NCBI RefSeq assembly: GCF_900104815.1
Contig: NZ_FNTD01000004.1
Location: 7,625,001 to 7,689,000, forward strand
Direction of reading: 5' to 3'
DNA length: 64,000 nt
Origin: Streptomyces misionensis
GTDB taxonomy: Bacteria > Actinomycetota > Actinomycetes > Streptomycetales > Streptomycetaceae
Shown in pieces: positions 40,973 to 53,114 of this stretch. Each line of letters starts with the position of its first letter. Position 1 is the stretch's first letter. The notes beneath the pieces are model-generated. The model searched no databases. It was given only the letters and a program-made list of their open reading frames with translations, and was not told the DNA's origin. The position numbers were made by a program, and so were the translations under genes.

Positions 40973-40999
40973 CCGTGACGCTGCCCGGCAGCGTCACGG
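40973..40999 (+). promoter_or_regulatory. Perfect 27-nt inverted repeat in the leader of the 86-residue secreted protein gene
   Basis: CCGTGACGCTGCC (40973-40985), one C, then GGCAGCGTCACGG (40987-40999): a perfect 13-bp inverted repeat ending 7 bases before the AAGGAG ribosome site. It could be a protein-binding operator or an RNA stem controlling translation. Confidence 0.6.
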
Positions 41000-41020
41000 G
41001 GTGAACAAGGAGAAGAAATC

Positions 41021-41281
41021 ATGGGCAAGAGGACTGTGCGCCCGCTCGCCGTCGCGATCGCCTCAGCCGCCGCGGTGGCCGGCCTCCTCGCCGCCGGCGG
41101 TCCCGCCTCGGCGGCGACGCAAGCTCCCGGAGCGCCTCGGTCCGCGGCCGTCTCCGCCGTCCGGACGGCCGACGACCACACCGACATCCGCCGTCAGTGG
41201 GTCCTGGACCAGCTCCGCTGGGCCGACGAGCACGGTTACCTCCACCTCGCCCCCGAATCCCACGGCCCTTCCGGCCACTGA
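41021..41281 (+). CDS. Small secreted protein
   Basis: 86 residues. A Sec signal peptide with RPLAVAIASAAAVAGLLAAGG is cleaved near ASAATQ (about 32). The mature peptide of about 55 residues ends in a charged, aromatic segment (DIRRQWVLDQLRWADEHGYLHL) predicted to be helical. AAGGAG lies eight bases before the ATG. No family recognised. The 5' leader carries a striking inverted repeat. Confidence 0.75.
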   Translation: MGKRTVRPLAVAIASAAAVAGLLAAGGPASAATQAPGAPRSAAVSAVRTADDHTDIRRQWVLDQLRWADEHGYLHLAPESHGPSGH

Positions 41282-41673
41282 GAGACCTGCCGCACCTGTG
41301 CGGCGGGAGTTCCGGACAGCGGGGGCGGCGTCCGGGCCGCTCCAAGGGACAGCAGCGGCCGTCACACCGGCCGCCGCCCCCGCGCCCGTCTCCGCGCACC
41401 GGCCGCCGAACGGAAGTCCGCCTCGAAGTCATGGGCGCGCAAGGGTCTTGCGAGTCGCGGGCCGGGTGGGCTCGCTTCCGTCGGCCTGTCGGCCCGTAGG
41501 GATGACGGGCCTTCGGCCGGGCAACTCGACGCCCTCACGTGCCCGGTGACGGGTGGTGAGTCGCATTACTGGCGCGTACGTGTCAAAAGTTCACCAGGGT
41601 GGTGGAATATCGCCCGCTCCTGTGATCAGGTCTCCTGCGTCGGCAGAACCGCATGCCTGTTCAGGGAGGCCTG
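41282..41673. other. Gap without a credible gene
   Basis: 392 bases. CCGCAC-CT-GTGCGG (41290-41303) is a small hairpin just past the previous stop and may act as its terminator. The last about 120 bases are relatively AT-rich (ACGTGTCAAAAGTTCACC and GTGGAATATCGCC) and probably hold the promoter of the BNR-repeat gene. Nothing else seen. Confidence 0.5.
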
Positions 41674-44310
41674 GTGTCCCAAACACCCCGCAGAAGACGG
41701 TGGTTCACCGTCTGTGCGATCACCGCGTCGGCCGCGCTGGTGGCGATACCCTCGTCCGCCGCCGGCCGCTCGGCGAGCCCCTTCGGCGTCCGTGCCCTCG
41801 ACCAACTCGCCAAGGAGCGGACGCAGTCGGTCGGCGCCATGTCGCCGCACCTGTCCGCGGACGACGACGGCGGCAACGAGGCGGACGAGATCGCCGAGGG
41901 CGCGGACCAGTACGCCGAGGCCCGCACCTCGCCCGGCATCGTCGCACCGGGCGCGTACGGCGCCGCCTGGGGTGACCTCGCCAAGCTGAAGAGCACCGGC
42001 GGCGACTGGCGCAACATCACCGATCTGCCGTACAACTCGGACGACCCGCGCTACCGCGACTACGACTCCAACTCCAGCGGCGGCTCCGGCAACGTCACCG
42101 GGCGCATGGCCGCCGTCGCCGCCGACGACGACGGCTATGTCTACGCCGGCAGCGCGGGCGGCGGCGTGTGGCGCTCGCACACCGGGGGCGGCGACTGGCA
42201 GCCCATCAGCGACGACCTGCCCTCCCAGTCCACCGGCGCCCTCGCGGTCGACGACGGCGGCCGGCTGTGGCTGGGCACCGGTGAGGCCACCACCAACTCC
42301 GACGCCTACCTCGGCAGCGGCGTCTACGTGCTCGCCCACCCGCACCACCAGCGCTTCTCCCGGCGCACCCGTGTCGGCGGCGACGAGCTGGAGAGCACCA
42401 CCATCCACGAGCTGCGCTTCGGCGGCGGCAAGGTGTGGGCGGCCACCAGCAGGGGCGTGTGGAGCCACTCCACCAGCAACCTCGACGGCCCCTGGAAGCT
42501 GGAGTTCGCGCCCAACCCGGACTACCTGCCGAACGGGCCGAAGGCCGGTGACCCGGCGGCGGCGTACAAGAACATCGCCAACGACATCGCCATCGACCCC
42601 AAGGACCCCGGCAAGGTGGTCCTCGCGGTCGGCTGGCGCAGCGGCGACGACTACAACGGCTTCTACACCAAGGTCGACGGCGCCTGGACGCGGATCACCA
42701 GCGGCCTCGGCGACCTCCCGGCCGACCCGGACGACGTCGGCAACGTGACCTTCGCCCGGTCCGCCGACGGCTCCCGCTACTACGCCATCGACCAGTCCCC
42801 GGAGCAGCTGGAAACCAACCCGGACAGCGGCCTGGAGGGCATCTTCGTCTCCGAGTCCGGCTCGCCGACCGGGCCGTGGACGAAGATCGCCGACTACAAG
42901 GGGCTGGCCGCCGACAACTCGGCGCTGAACTCCGAGGGTTACATGCCGGGCGTGCAGGCCTGGTACAACCAGTTCCTCGCCGTCGACCCGAGCGATGCGC
43001 GGCACGTGTACGCCGGGCTCGAAGAGGTCTACGAGACCAAGGACGGCGGCAGCACCTGGTCCACGGTGGGCCCCTACTGGAACTTCACCTTCCCCTGCTG
43101 GAGCATCGACCCGGCCAAGCAGACCGGTGACTGCAACCAGACCACCCACTCCGACCAGCACGGCGTCGCCATCGGCAGCTACCACGGCAAGTCGTTCGTG
43201 TACGTCGGCAACGACGGCGGCATCTACAAGCGTCCGCTCGACGGCTCCCAGGACGCCTCCGGTCACGCCACCGACTGGACGTCCCTGAACGACGGCACCA
43301 TCGACACCCTGGAGTACTACTCCGTCGGCATCGGCAAGGACCTCGACCACGGGGGCGTCTCCGTCACCGGCGGTCTCCAGGACAACGGGCAGTCCATCCT
43401 GCGCAGCAACGACACGGTGATGGGCTCCAACTTCGGCGGCGACGGCGGCGACACCCTCACCGACCCCGCCAACGGCTGCAACATCGCCCAGGAGTACGTC
43501 TACCTCGCCGTCCAGGTCACCCAGAACTGCGCCGTGAACGACGGCAGCTGGGAGAGCGACCCGAGCAAGGTGACGTCGTACTCCGTCGCCCCGCCCGACA
43601 ACGCCACCGGCGAGGCCCGCTTCATCGCCCCGCTCACCGCCGACCTCAAGGACAGCGACACCTGGGTCGCGGGCGGCCGGCACATCTGGGTGCAGTACCA
43701 CGGCTACGCCATCCGCAGCGGCTCCGAGTGGACCAGCGCCCACGACCTCGGCAAGGGCCGCACCGCCACCGCCGTCGCGGCGTCCGGCGGCAAGGTCTAC
43801 GCCGCCTGGTGCGGACCGTGCGACAGCGTGGGCTTCGCCCGCGGCATCGCCGTCGGCAACGCGGACGGCACCGGCTGGCACGACATCAACCTGCCCGTGG
43901 ACGGCACGGTGCCCAACCGCTACCTCAGCGGCTTCGCCGTCGACCCGCACGACGCCGACCACGTCTACCTCACGGTCAACGGTTTCTCCCGGCACTGGAC
44001 CGAGGGCCCCGGCGCCGGTGACGGACACGTCTTCGAGTCCACCGACGGCGGCACCACCTGGAAGGACATCTCCGGCAACCTGCCCGACGTGCCCGCCGAC
44101 TCCGCGCTGGTGACGGCGGACGGCGGCCTCGCCGTCGCCACCGACCTCGGCGTCGTCCACCGGGCGCCCGGCAGCACCACCTGGAAGCGCGTCGGCGACC
44201 TGCCCGCCGTCGCCGTGCTCCAGCTCAAGACCAGCCCCGACGGCGGCACGCTCTACGCCGCCACCCACGGCCGGGGCATCTACACCATCGAGGTGCGCAA
44301 GCTGCACTGA
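41674..44310 (+). CDS. Secreted BNR/VPS10-type beta-propeller protein
   Basis: 878 residues from GTG at 41674, chosen because AGGGAGG lies four bases upstream; an in-frame ATG at 41653 lacks one. The signal peptide ends near SSAAG (about 30). The rest is a large two-propeller array with repeated Asp-box motifs: VWRSHTGGGDW, YETKDGGSTWST, FESTDGGTTWKD, and the ending TLYAATHGRGIYTIEV. Such proteins include sortilin-like propellers and xyloglucan- or sialic-acid-active hydrolases, but no catalytic set could be identified. NQTTHSDQHGVAIGSYHGK and GGLQDNGQSILRS are typical of the exo-alpha-sialidase-annotated group. A terminator follows. Confidence 0.8.
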   Translation: MSQTPRRRRWFTVCAITASAALVAIPSSAAGRSASPFGVRALDQLAKERTQSVGAMSPHLSADDDGGNEADEIAEGADQYAEARTSPGIVAPGAYGAAWGDLAKLKSTGGDWRNITDLPYNSDDPRYRDYDSNSSGGSGNVTGRMAAVAADDDGYVYAGSAGGGVWRSHTGGGDWQPISDDLPSQSTGALAVDDGGRLWLGTGEATTNSDAYLGSGVYVLAHPHHQRFSRRTRVGGDELESTTIHELRFGGGKVWAATSRGVWSHSTSNLDGPWKLEFAPNPDYLPNGPKAGDPAAAYKNIANDIAIDPKDPGKVVLAVGWRSGDDYNGFYTKVDGAWTRITSGLGDLPADPDDVGNVTFARSADGSRYYAIDQSPEQLETNPDSGLEGIFVSESGSPTGPWTKIADYKGLAADNSALNSEGYMPGVQAWYNQFLAVDPSDARHVYAGLEEVYETKDGGSTWSTVGPYWNFTFPCWSIDPAKQTGDCNQTTHSDQHGVAIGSYHGKSFVYVGNDGGIYKRPLDGSQDASGHATDWTSLNDGTIDTLEYYSVGIGKDLDHGGVSVTGGLQDNGQSILRSNDTVMGSNFGGDGGDTLTDPANGCNIAQEYVYLAVQVTQNCAVNDGSWESDPSKVTSYSVAPPDNATGEARFIAPLTADLKDSDTWVAGGRHIWVQYHGYAIRSGSEWTSAHDLGKGRTATAVAASGGKVYAAWCGPCDSVGFARGIAVGNADGTGWHDINLPVDGTVPNRYLSGFAVDPHDADHVYLTVNGFSRHWTEGPGAGDGHVFESTDGGTTWKDISGNLPDVPADSALVTADGGLAVATDLGVVHRAPGSTTWKRVGDLPAVAVLQLKTSPDGGTLYAATHGRGIYTIEVRKLH

Positions 44311-44328
44311 CCGGTCGTACGAGCGGGG

Positions 44329-44354
44329 GAGGGGCGGCCGTGCGGCCGCCCCTC
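44329..44354. terminator. Bidirectional terminator between convergent genes
   Basis: GAGGGGCGGCC (44329-44339) and GGCCGCCCCTC (44344-44354) form a perfect 11-bp stem with a 4-base loop, between the BNR-repeat gene and the Ppx/GppA gene. Confidence 0.75.
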
Positions 44355-44361
44355 TTCCCTG

Positions 44362-45372
44362 TCACGCGGGCGGCCCCGAGATGCTCCGCAGCGACACCGC
44401 CGAGGCCGGGGCCACCGCGACGCGGGCCCCGCCGGCCTCGGCCCACCAGTCGGCCCCGTCCTCGACGTAGCGCAGCAGCACGCCCTCGCGGATCGCCCAG
44501 GGGCTGACCACGGCCCGACGCAGCCCCATCAGCTTCAGCGCCGTGTGCCCGACGACGGCACCGGCCAGACTCTGCGCGGCACGGGGCGCGGACACGCCCG
44601 GCAGCTGGGCGCGTTCGGCGGCGGGCAGGGCGGCCAGGGTGCGCACGGCCTCCTTCAGGTCCCGGCGCAGCAGCCGGCGCGGCTCGAACGGGCCGAAGCG
44701 GCCGGGCGCGGCCCCGCACATCCGGGCCAGCTGCTGGAACGTACGGGAGCTGACGGCCGCGGTGCGCGGGCTCTCCCACCGTATCCGCGCCGCCACGTCC
44801 CGCAGCTCATGCCGGATCCGGCGGCGCAGCTCCTTCAACTCGGCCGCCCCGGGCGGGTCCTGGACGCCGAGGTACTCACGGGTCAGCCGGGTCGCGCCCA
44901 GCGGCAGCGACGCGGCGAAGTCCGGCAGCCGGCCCCGCCCGAAGGCCACCTCCAGCGAACCGCCGCCGATGTCGAGCAGCGCGAGCGGGCCCGCCTTCCA
45001 GCCGAGCCAGCGGCGGGCCGCCAGGAACGTCAGCTCGGCCTCCGTCTCGCCCGGCAGCGTGCACATCCGGATCCCGGTCCCGGACGCCACCCGCTCCAGC
45101 ACCTCCTGGCGGTTCGGCGCCTCCCGCACCACCGCGGTCGCGAACGCCAGGGGGCCCGCGGCCCGCCACCGCAACGCCGTGTCACCCGCCTCGGCCACCG
45201 CCTCGACCAGCTGCTCCACCGCCTCCTCGGCGATGGTGCCGTCCGCACTCACCCGTTCGGACAGGCGCAGCTTCCACTTGACGGTGTGCACCGGCAGCGG
45301 AACACCCCCCTCCACATCCGCGATCACCAGTCGCACCGTGTTCGACCCCGCATCCACCAAGCTCACCCGCAT
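44362..45372 (-). CDS. Ppx/GppA-family phosphatase
   Basis: 336 residues. DAGSNTVRLVIADVEGG at the N-terminus is the first ASKHA nucleotide-binding loop. LAFATAVVREAPNRQEVL and LLDIGGGSLEVAFGRG (about 135-150) are the phosphate-2 motif, and REGVLLRYVED is at the end. It acts on polyphosphate or pppGpp in the cytoplasm. It is shorter than full-length Ppx (about 500) and corresponds to the common actinobacterial Ppx1-like length. ATG at 45370-45372. It is divergent from the FAD oxidoreductase with 221 bases between. Confidence 0.93.
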   Translation of the reverse strand: MRVSLVDAGSNTVRLVIADVEGGVPLPVHTVKWKLRLSERVSADGTIAEEAVEQLVEAVAEAGDTALRWRAAGPLAFATAVVREAPNRQEVLERVASGTGIRMCTLPGETEAELTFLAARRWLGWKAGPLALLDIGGGSLEVAFGRGRLPDFAASLPLGATRLTREYLGVQDPPGAAELKELRRRIRHELRDVAARIRWESPRTAAVSSRTFQQLARMCGAAPGRFGPFEPRRLLRRDLKEAVRTLAALPAAERAQLPGVSAPRAAQSLAGAVVGHTALKLMGLRRAVVSPWAIREGVLLRYVEDGADWWAEAGGARVAVAPASAVSLRSISGPPA

Positions 45373-45593
45373 GGCCGGGTCCGTACCCAATCCACCGGCC
45401 GGAACGCCCGCACACGAGGGGCGGACTCGGGCACGGCCCGTCCGCACGGATGGCTACCGGGGGCACATACGACACATACCGGCGCGCGCCGCCGAACCGC
45501 CCGCCCCTGTCCGGATCCGGGCCCCGCCCGGCACCCCCGGGACGCCGCTGTACTTGGATGGTCGCCCACCACCGTCGGCACGGGGAGCGGCAC

Positions 45594-46766
45594 ATGACCG
45601 GTACGGCAGCGATCAGGGCACTGGTGATCGGCGGCGGCATCGCGGGCACCGCCGCCGCGCTCGGCCTGCACAAGGCGGGCTGTCACGTCCGCGTGTACGA
45701 GGCGCACCCCGGCTCGGCCGAGGACATCGGCGCGTTCCTCACCCTGGCGAGCACCGGCATGCGCGCGCTGGCCCAACTCGACGCCACGCGCGCCGTGACC
45801 GCCGTCGGTTTTCCGCTGACTTCGCTGCGCCTGATCGACGCCGAGGGCGCCGAACTGGCCCATGTGCCGCTCGGCGAGGTCGCCGAACCCGATCTGCGCT
45901 ACCGCTGTCTGCGGCGCGGCGAGCTGAACGCCGCCCTCCAGGTCGAGGCGGCCCGGCGCGGCATCCGGCTCACCCACGGCGCCCGGCTGACGTCCGTGAC
46001 GGACGGCCCGTACGGCGTCACCGCACGCTTCGCCGACGGCACCACCGCGACCGGCGACCTGCTCATCGGCGCCGACGGCCTGAACTCGACCGTCCGCCGC
46101 GTCCTGACCCCCGGCGTCCGCCCGGGCTACGCCGGCCAGCGCGTCTACTACGGCTACACGCCCGGCGCCCCGGACAGCACGGGCAGCGGCGTGATCACCA
46201 TGGTGCGCGGCAGCGCGAGCGCCTTCGGATACGCCGCCTCGCCGGCGGGGGAGGCGTACTGGTTCGCCCGCGTCGGCGAGGACCCGCTGCCCGGCCGGAC
46301 CCCGGCCGCCCGGACCGCCGTACCGCGCGAGCACCTGCTGTCCGTGCTGGAGAGGGACGCCACGCCCGCCGCCGCGCTCGTCGCCGCCGCGCCGGGCCCC
46401 CTCATGGTCACCAACGCCACCGAGATGCCGCTCGGCGCCACCTGGCACACCGGCCGTGTCCTGCTCATCGGCGACGCGGCCCACGCGGCCTCCCCGGCCA
46501 CCGGGCAGGGCGCCTCGACGGGGCTGGAGGACGCGGTCGTCCTCGCCAAGGCACTGCGCGATCTGCCGGACGTGGCACGGGCGTTCGCCGCGTACGAGCG
46601 GCTCCGGCGCCCCCGGGTCGAGCACAACATCACCGTGAGCGGCGGCATCTCGCGCGGCACCCACGCCCCGGCCCGCCCCGCCGACCCGAACCACCGCCCC
46701 GGCCATCGGGACGAGGAACTGGTCCGCCAACTCGCCTGGGACACACCGCTGACCGAGCGGAACTGA
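45594..46766 (+). CDS. FAD-dependent monooxygenase (PHBH-like)
   Basis: 390 residues. GxGxxG motif GGGIAG at about 13-18; the DG motif LLIGADGLNSTVRR at about 155-168; the GD motif LLIGDAAHAASPATGQGAS at about 290-308 that binds FAD ribityl and NADPH. These are the three fingerprints of flavin-dependent aromatic hydroxylases (FAD_binding_3). The substrate is unknown. GGGGAGCGG lies upstream of the ATG. It stands alone between the Ppx gene and a secreted lectin gene. Confidence 0.92.
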   Translation: MTGTAAIRALVIGGGIAGTAAALGLHKAGCHVRVYEAHPGSAEDIGAFLTLASTGMRALAQLDATRAVTAVGFPLTSLRLIDAEGAELAHVPLGEVAEPDLRYRCLRRGELNAALQVEAARRGIRLTHGARLTSVTDGPYGVTARFADGTTATGDLLIGADGLNSTVRRVLTPGVRPGYAGQRVYYGYTPGAPDSTGSGVITMVRGSASAFGYAASPAGEAYWFARVGEDPLPGRTPAARTAVPREHLLSVLERDATPAAALVAAAPGPLMVTNATEMPLGATWHTGRVLLIGDAAHAASPATGQGASTGLEDAVVLAKALRDLPDVARAFAAYERLRRPRVEHNITVSGGISRGTHAPARPADPNHRPGHRDEELVRQLAWDTPLTERN

Positions 46767-46886
46767 CCGCCGCCGCGCGAAAGTGCAAGGGGCGGCGCAC
46801 GGGAGTCCATTGCCGGGAAACCGCCGGGGGTTGATCGTTCCGTGGGACCGGTCCTCCTCAACCCCCTTTGGCAACTAGGAGTCCCC

Positions 46887-48671
46887 GTGCGACTGCTGAG
46901 CAGAGCGGGCGGCGCCGTGGCCGCGGCCGCCGCCCTCGCCCTGGGCGGCGCCACCGCCACCCCGGCGCCCGCCGCCCCCGCCGCCTACCGCGTGACCGTC
47001 GGCAGCCCGGTGCCGTTCCCCAACCCCACGGACACCCCCGCGAGCCCCTTCCTCGACAAGGACGGCACCTTCCACTACCAGCAGGCCGCCGCGCTCTACG
47101 GGGCCGCCGACCCGCGCAGCTGGGACTTCTACACCGGCACCGACTTCGACACCGCCACCTTCGACCGCTCGCTGAGCAACGCGGTGAACCCGGCCAATCC
47201 GAACGACCGCAACGACGACACCACTTGGCGCTGCAACAACAGCCCCACCGGCCGCGAGGCCAGCTACGCCCCGGCCGGCTCGGGCTACGCCCAGAAGAAC
47301 TACTGCGACCTCGTCGGGGTGTGGGTCGACCCGGACACCGGCGACTGGTACGGCCTGGTGCACAACGAGTTCACCCCGCAGCCCTTCGGCGACGGACTGC
47401 ACTTCGACGCCATCGACTACGCCGTCTCCACCGACCAGGGCCACACCTGGACCGTCAAGGACCACGCCATCACGTCCCCGTACAGCACCGCGCGCGGGGA
47501 CACCACCGCCTTCCCCCACCAGACGTACGACTACGGCGACGGCGACCAGCGGCTCTTCGTGGACACCGCCTCCGGCTACTTCTACGTCTATTACGGCTCG
47601 CGGATCGTCGACAAGAAGGGCGGCTGGAAGGCCTTCTACGAGCACGTGGCCCGCGCCCCGATCTCCGCGAAGATGGCCCCCGGCTCCTGGCGCAAGTGGT
47701 ACGACGGCGCCTGGTCCCAGCCCGGCACCGGCGGCAAGGAGAGCAACATCGTCCCGGTCGACGCCGGCCACCCCACCGGCTACACCCCCGCCGCCGCCGA
47801 GTACGACCCCGCCACCACCGGCACCACCAGCGAGCAGATCGCGGCCGGCAAGACGCCCCCGACCTCGCCGCTGTTCGTCATGAACATCGCCTACGACGCC
47901 TACCTCGGGCTGTACATCGGCGAACCGCAGGCGGTCGACCAGAGCGGCACGTCACCGCAGTACCTCTACGCCACCGACGACCTCGCCACCCAGAAGTGGC
48001 ACCTGCTCGGTGACACCGGCGGCTACACGAACGCCTCCTGGTACCGCTGGTTCCTCGACGGCGTGAGCCGCACCGGTTCCTCGATCGTCGGCAGGACCGT
48101 CCGCTCGTACTGCGCCTACGGCTGCTCGCACGACGCGGACGGCGAGTACGTCGACCTCACCCTCGACTCCACCACGCCCGCCACCCCGCCCGTGGCCGCC
48201 GGCCGCCGCTACCACATCGCCTCCGGCACCGGCCGGATCCTCGTGCAGCGCCCCGGCGGTTCCGCCACCACCGCCGCCCCGCCCACCCCGACCGCCCGCG
48301 CGTCCTGGACCTTCGAGCCGACCGGCGACGGCGCCTACACGGTGACCAACGCGGCGACCGGCGGGCTGCTCGGCGTCGACTCCGGCACCACCGCCTCCCG
48401 CGCCTGGGGCACCAAGCCGGTGGTCACCGCCCGGCACCACAGCGGCCCGACCGTCGGACAGCAGTGGTTCCTCCTCCCGGACGCCTCCCCGGCCGGAACC
48501 CTCCGCCTCGTCAACCGCTACAGCGGCCTGGTCCTCGGCCTGTCCGCCGACTCCGGCCGGCTCGCCGAGACCACCCCGGCGCGCACCTGGACCGACACCA
48601 GCGGCAGCGCCGTCGGCCGGGGCCGCACCGCCGCCGAGCAGACCCTCACGCTCACCCCGGTCGAGAAGTAG
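46887..48671 (+). CDS. Secreted protein with C-terminal ricin-type lectin domain
   Basis: 594 residues from GTG at 46887 (AGGAG five bases upstream). The signal peptide ends near PAAPAAY (about 32). Residues about 35-440 look like a beta-propeller or glycosidase-like domain (FLDKDGTFHYQQAAALYG, DLVGVWVDPDTGDWYGLVHNEF, YAVSTDQGHTWTVKDHA), close to the five-bladed propeller hydrolases. Residues about 450-590 are a beta-trefoil with LVNRYSGLVLGL and GQQWFLLP, the QxW pattern of ricin lectins. Probably a secreted carbohydrate-binding enzyme; the catalytic residues were not identified. Confidence 0.78.
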   Translation: MRLLSRAGGAVAAAAALALGGATATPAPAAPAAYRVTVGSPVPFPNPTDTPASPFLDKDGTFHYQQAAALYGAADPRSWDFYTGTDFDTATFDRSLSNAVNPANPNDRNDDTTWRCNNSPTGREASYAPAGSGYAQKNYCDLVGVWVDPDTGDWYGLVHNEFTPQPFGDGLHFDAIDYAVSTDQGHTWTVKDHAITSPYSTARGDTTAFPHQTYDYGDGDQRLFVDTASGYFYVYYGSRIVDKKGGWKAFYEHVARAPISAKMAPGSWRKWYDGAWSQPGTGGKESNIVPVDAGHPTGYTPAAAEYDPATTGTTSEQIAAGKTPPTSPLFVMNIAYDAYLGLYIGEPQAVDQSGTSPQYLYATDDLATQKWHLLGDTGGYTNASWYRWFLDGVSRTGSSIVGRTVRSYCAYGCSHDADGEYVDLTLDSTTPATPPVAAGRRYHIASGTGRILVQRPGGSATTAAPPTPTARASWTFEPTGDGAYTVTNAATGGLLGVDSGTTASRAWGTKPVVTARHHSGPTVGQQWFLLPDASPAGTLRLVNRYSGLVLGLSADSGRLAETTPARTWTDTSGSAVGRGRTAAEQTLTLTPVEK

Positions 48672-48716
48672 GGAACAACTGTGCGATCGCTGCGCTGACT
48701 TGCGTAGGCTGCCGCC

Positions 48717-49523
48717 ATGACGATCATCAACGGGGAATCCGACGCCCGCCTGGCCGTGACCGCGGCACGGGCGGGCGCCGCCGTCGTCCGCGACCTGTAC
48801 GGCGGCCGGCTCGCACGGTACGAGAAGACCGCGGGCGACTTCGCGACCGAGGCCGACCTGGCCGCCGAACGGGCCGTCCTGGACGTGCTGCGCACCGCCC
48901 GCCCGGACGACGCCGTCACCGGCGAGGAGAGCGGCCGCAGCGGCGCCGCCGAAGCCCACCGCCGCTGGCTGGTCGACCCGCTGTGCGGCACCCTCAACTA
49001 CGCCGTGTCCACCATGCTCGTCGGCGTCAACGTCGCCCTGCGGGTGGGCGGTGAGGTCACCGCCGCCGCGACGGCCGACCCGTTCTCCGGCGAGGTCTTC
49101 TGGACGGACGGCACCCAGGCCCGGCTGAGCACCGAACACGGCGACGAGGAGCTGACCCCGTCCGCCGCCTCCGCGCTGGTGGACGTCAACCTCGACCCGC
49201 CGTTCCCTAACGCCCCCGGCTTCCGGGCGGCACTCCTGCTCGCCGACCCGGGCTTCGCCGAGCGGTTCCGGCCCCGGGTGATCTCCAGCACCCTCGCCGT
49301 CGCCTGGGTGGCCGCCGGCCGCCGGGCCGCCTATGTCACCGACGGCCACCTCGCCGACAGCGTGCACTTCGCGGCGGGCATCGCCCTGTGCCGGGCGGCC
49401 GGCTGCACGGTGACCGGGCTGTACGGGGAACCGGTGCACACCGGCGCGGGCGGGCTGGTGGCGGCGGCCGACCCGGCGACGCATGCCGCGCTGCTCGAAC
49501 TGGTGCGGCGGCAGCGGGGCTGA
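48717..49523 (+). CDS. Inositol monophosphatase-family protein with altered active site
   Basis: 268 residues. FATEADLAAE (about 42-51) and GEESG (69-73) are intact IMPase metal-binding motifs. The central motif normally WIxDPxDGTxNF reads WLVDPLCGTLNY, with Cys90 in place of the second metal-binding Asp. The final motif WDxAAG reads VHFAAG, without Asp. Two of the acidic positions are therefore gone, so metal-dependent phosphatase activity should be reduced or different. It may be a regulatory or divergent member. ATG at 48717, 45 bases after the lectin gene. Confidence 0.85.
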   Translation: MTIINGESDARLAVTAARAGAAVVRDLYGGRLARYEKTAGDFATEADLAAERAVLDVLRTARPDDAVTGEESGRSGAAEAHRRWLVDPLCGTLNYAVSTMLVGVNVALRVGGEVTAAATADPFSGEVFWTDGTQARLSTEHGDEELTPSAASALVDVNLDPPFPNAPGFRAALLLADPGFAERFRPRVISSTLAVAWVAAGRRAAYVTDGHLADSVHFAAGIALCRAAGCTVTGLYGEPVHTGAGGLVAAADPATHAALLELVRRQRG

Positions 49524-49644
49524 CACCTCGTCGAAGTATTTGGCTCCCGAAGGCTTGTCGGCGGCTTGACTCACCACTTAAATCAAAACTTGAACTAAGG
49601 AGAGGGGTCGAGCCGTCGACCCCGCAGCCGCTTGGAGCCGCCCC

Positions 49645-52200
<2,556 letters not shown>

Positions 52201-52209
52201 CCTGCCCCT

Positions 52210-52244
52210 GCCGCCCGGGACGCAACTCCCGCGTCCCGGGCGGC
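52210..52244 (+). terminator. Terminator of the discoidin/beta-helix gene
   Basis: Perfect 14-bp stem, arms 52210-52223 and 52231-52244, loop AACTCCC, 10 bases after the stop codon. Confidence 0.8.
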
Positions 52245-52275
52245 GGTTCGCCGCGGCGAGCCCCCGGCACCGCCC

Positions 52276-53114
52276 TCACCCCTCGGCGCGGCGCAGGTCC
52301 TCCCACGCCCGGCCGTGCAGCCCGGGGTCCCGCAGCACGTCCAGCCCGGTCAGGGCCAGGGCCTCCACGACGGCCAGGAGCACCCGGCGGGCCCGCTCGG
52401 AGGCCGCCGCCTCGGCGAACTCCGGGGTGTGGTCGGAGCCGTCCGGGTCCATGATCGCGACGAAGGGATGGATGGCGGGCACCCGCCCGCTGACGTTCCC
52501 GATGTCCGACGAGCCCGGACAGACCCCCGGAACCGGCGGGGTGAGCGCGATCCCCGCGTGCTCCAGATGCCCGGCGAACCGCTCGGAGAGCGCCCCGCTG
52601 TCCCGGAAGTGCTCGTAACGCACGCTCGCCCGGTCCACGGTGACGGTCGTACCGGTCGCCGCCGGATCGCCTTGCCGCCGCGGCCCTCCTCGCCCGGTGT
52701 GCCCACCGCCAGCACCGTCCCCTCGCCGCCCGCCGGCACCGCGTCCGCGACCAGCGCGGCCCCGAGCCCCGCGGCGGCGATCAGATTGTGCCCGCAGGCG
52801 TGGCCGAGGCCGGGCAGGGCGTCGTACTCCAGGAGAAACGCCACCGCCGGCCGCCCCCGCCCGGACCGGGCCGTGAACGTGGTCGGCAGATCGGCGGCCT
52901 CCCGCCGCACCTCGAACCCCGCCCGCTCCAGCTCGTCCGCGAGCGGCGCCGCGGACCGGTGCTCGGCGAACGCGGTCTCCGGATCGGCGTGCAGCGCGCG
53001 GGCGACGGCCCACAAGGCGTCCGCCCGCCGCGCCACCTCCTCCCGGACGAGCCGCGCCTCTTCCTCGGGGGCGGCGCGCCCCACCTGCGGACCGGCAACG
53101 TCCTGACCCGACAC
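52276..53114 (-). pseudogene. Internally deleted M20 amidohydrolase
   Basis: A GTG at 53112-53114 preceded by GGAGGAG opens the N-terminal half of an M20D amidohydrolase: [22 protein letters not shown], then [20 protein letters not shown] with the metal-binding His and Cys, and [15 protein letters not shown]. At about 52665-52680 this frame loses similarity, and the family's C-terminal part appears in a different frame ([44 protein letters not shown]) to a stop at 52276. About 95-110 codons covering the dimerisation domain are absent. The gene cannot yield a complete enzyme. It is divergent from the intact PLP decarboxylase. Confidence 0.8.

Noticed and set aside
41626..44307. 893-codon minus frame opposite the BNR-repeat gene
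   Set aside because: Antisense shadow; the plus-strand protein has a signal peptide and Asp-box repeats.
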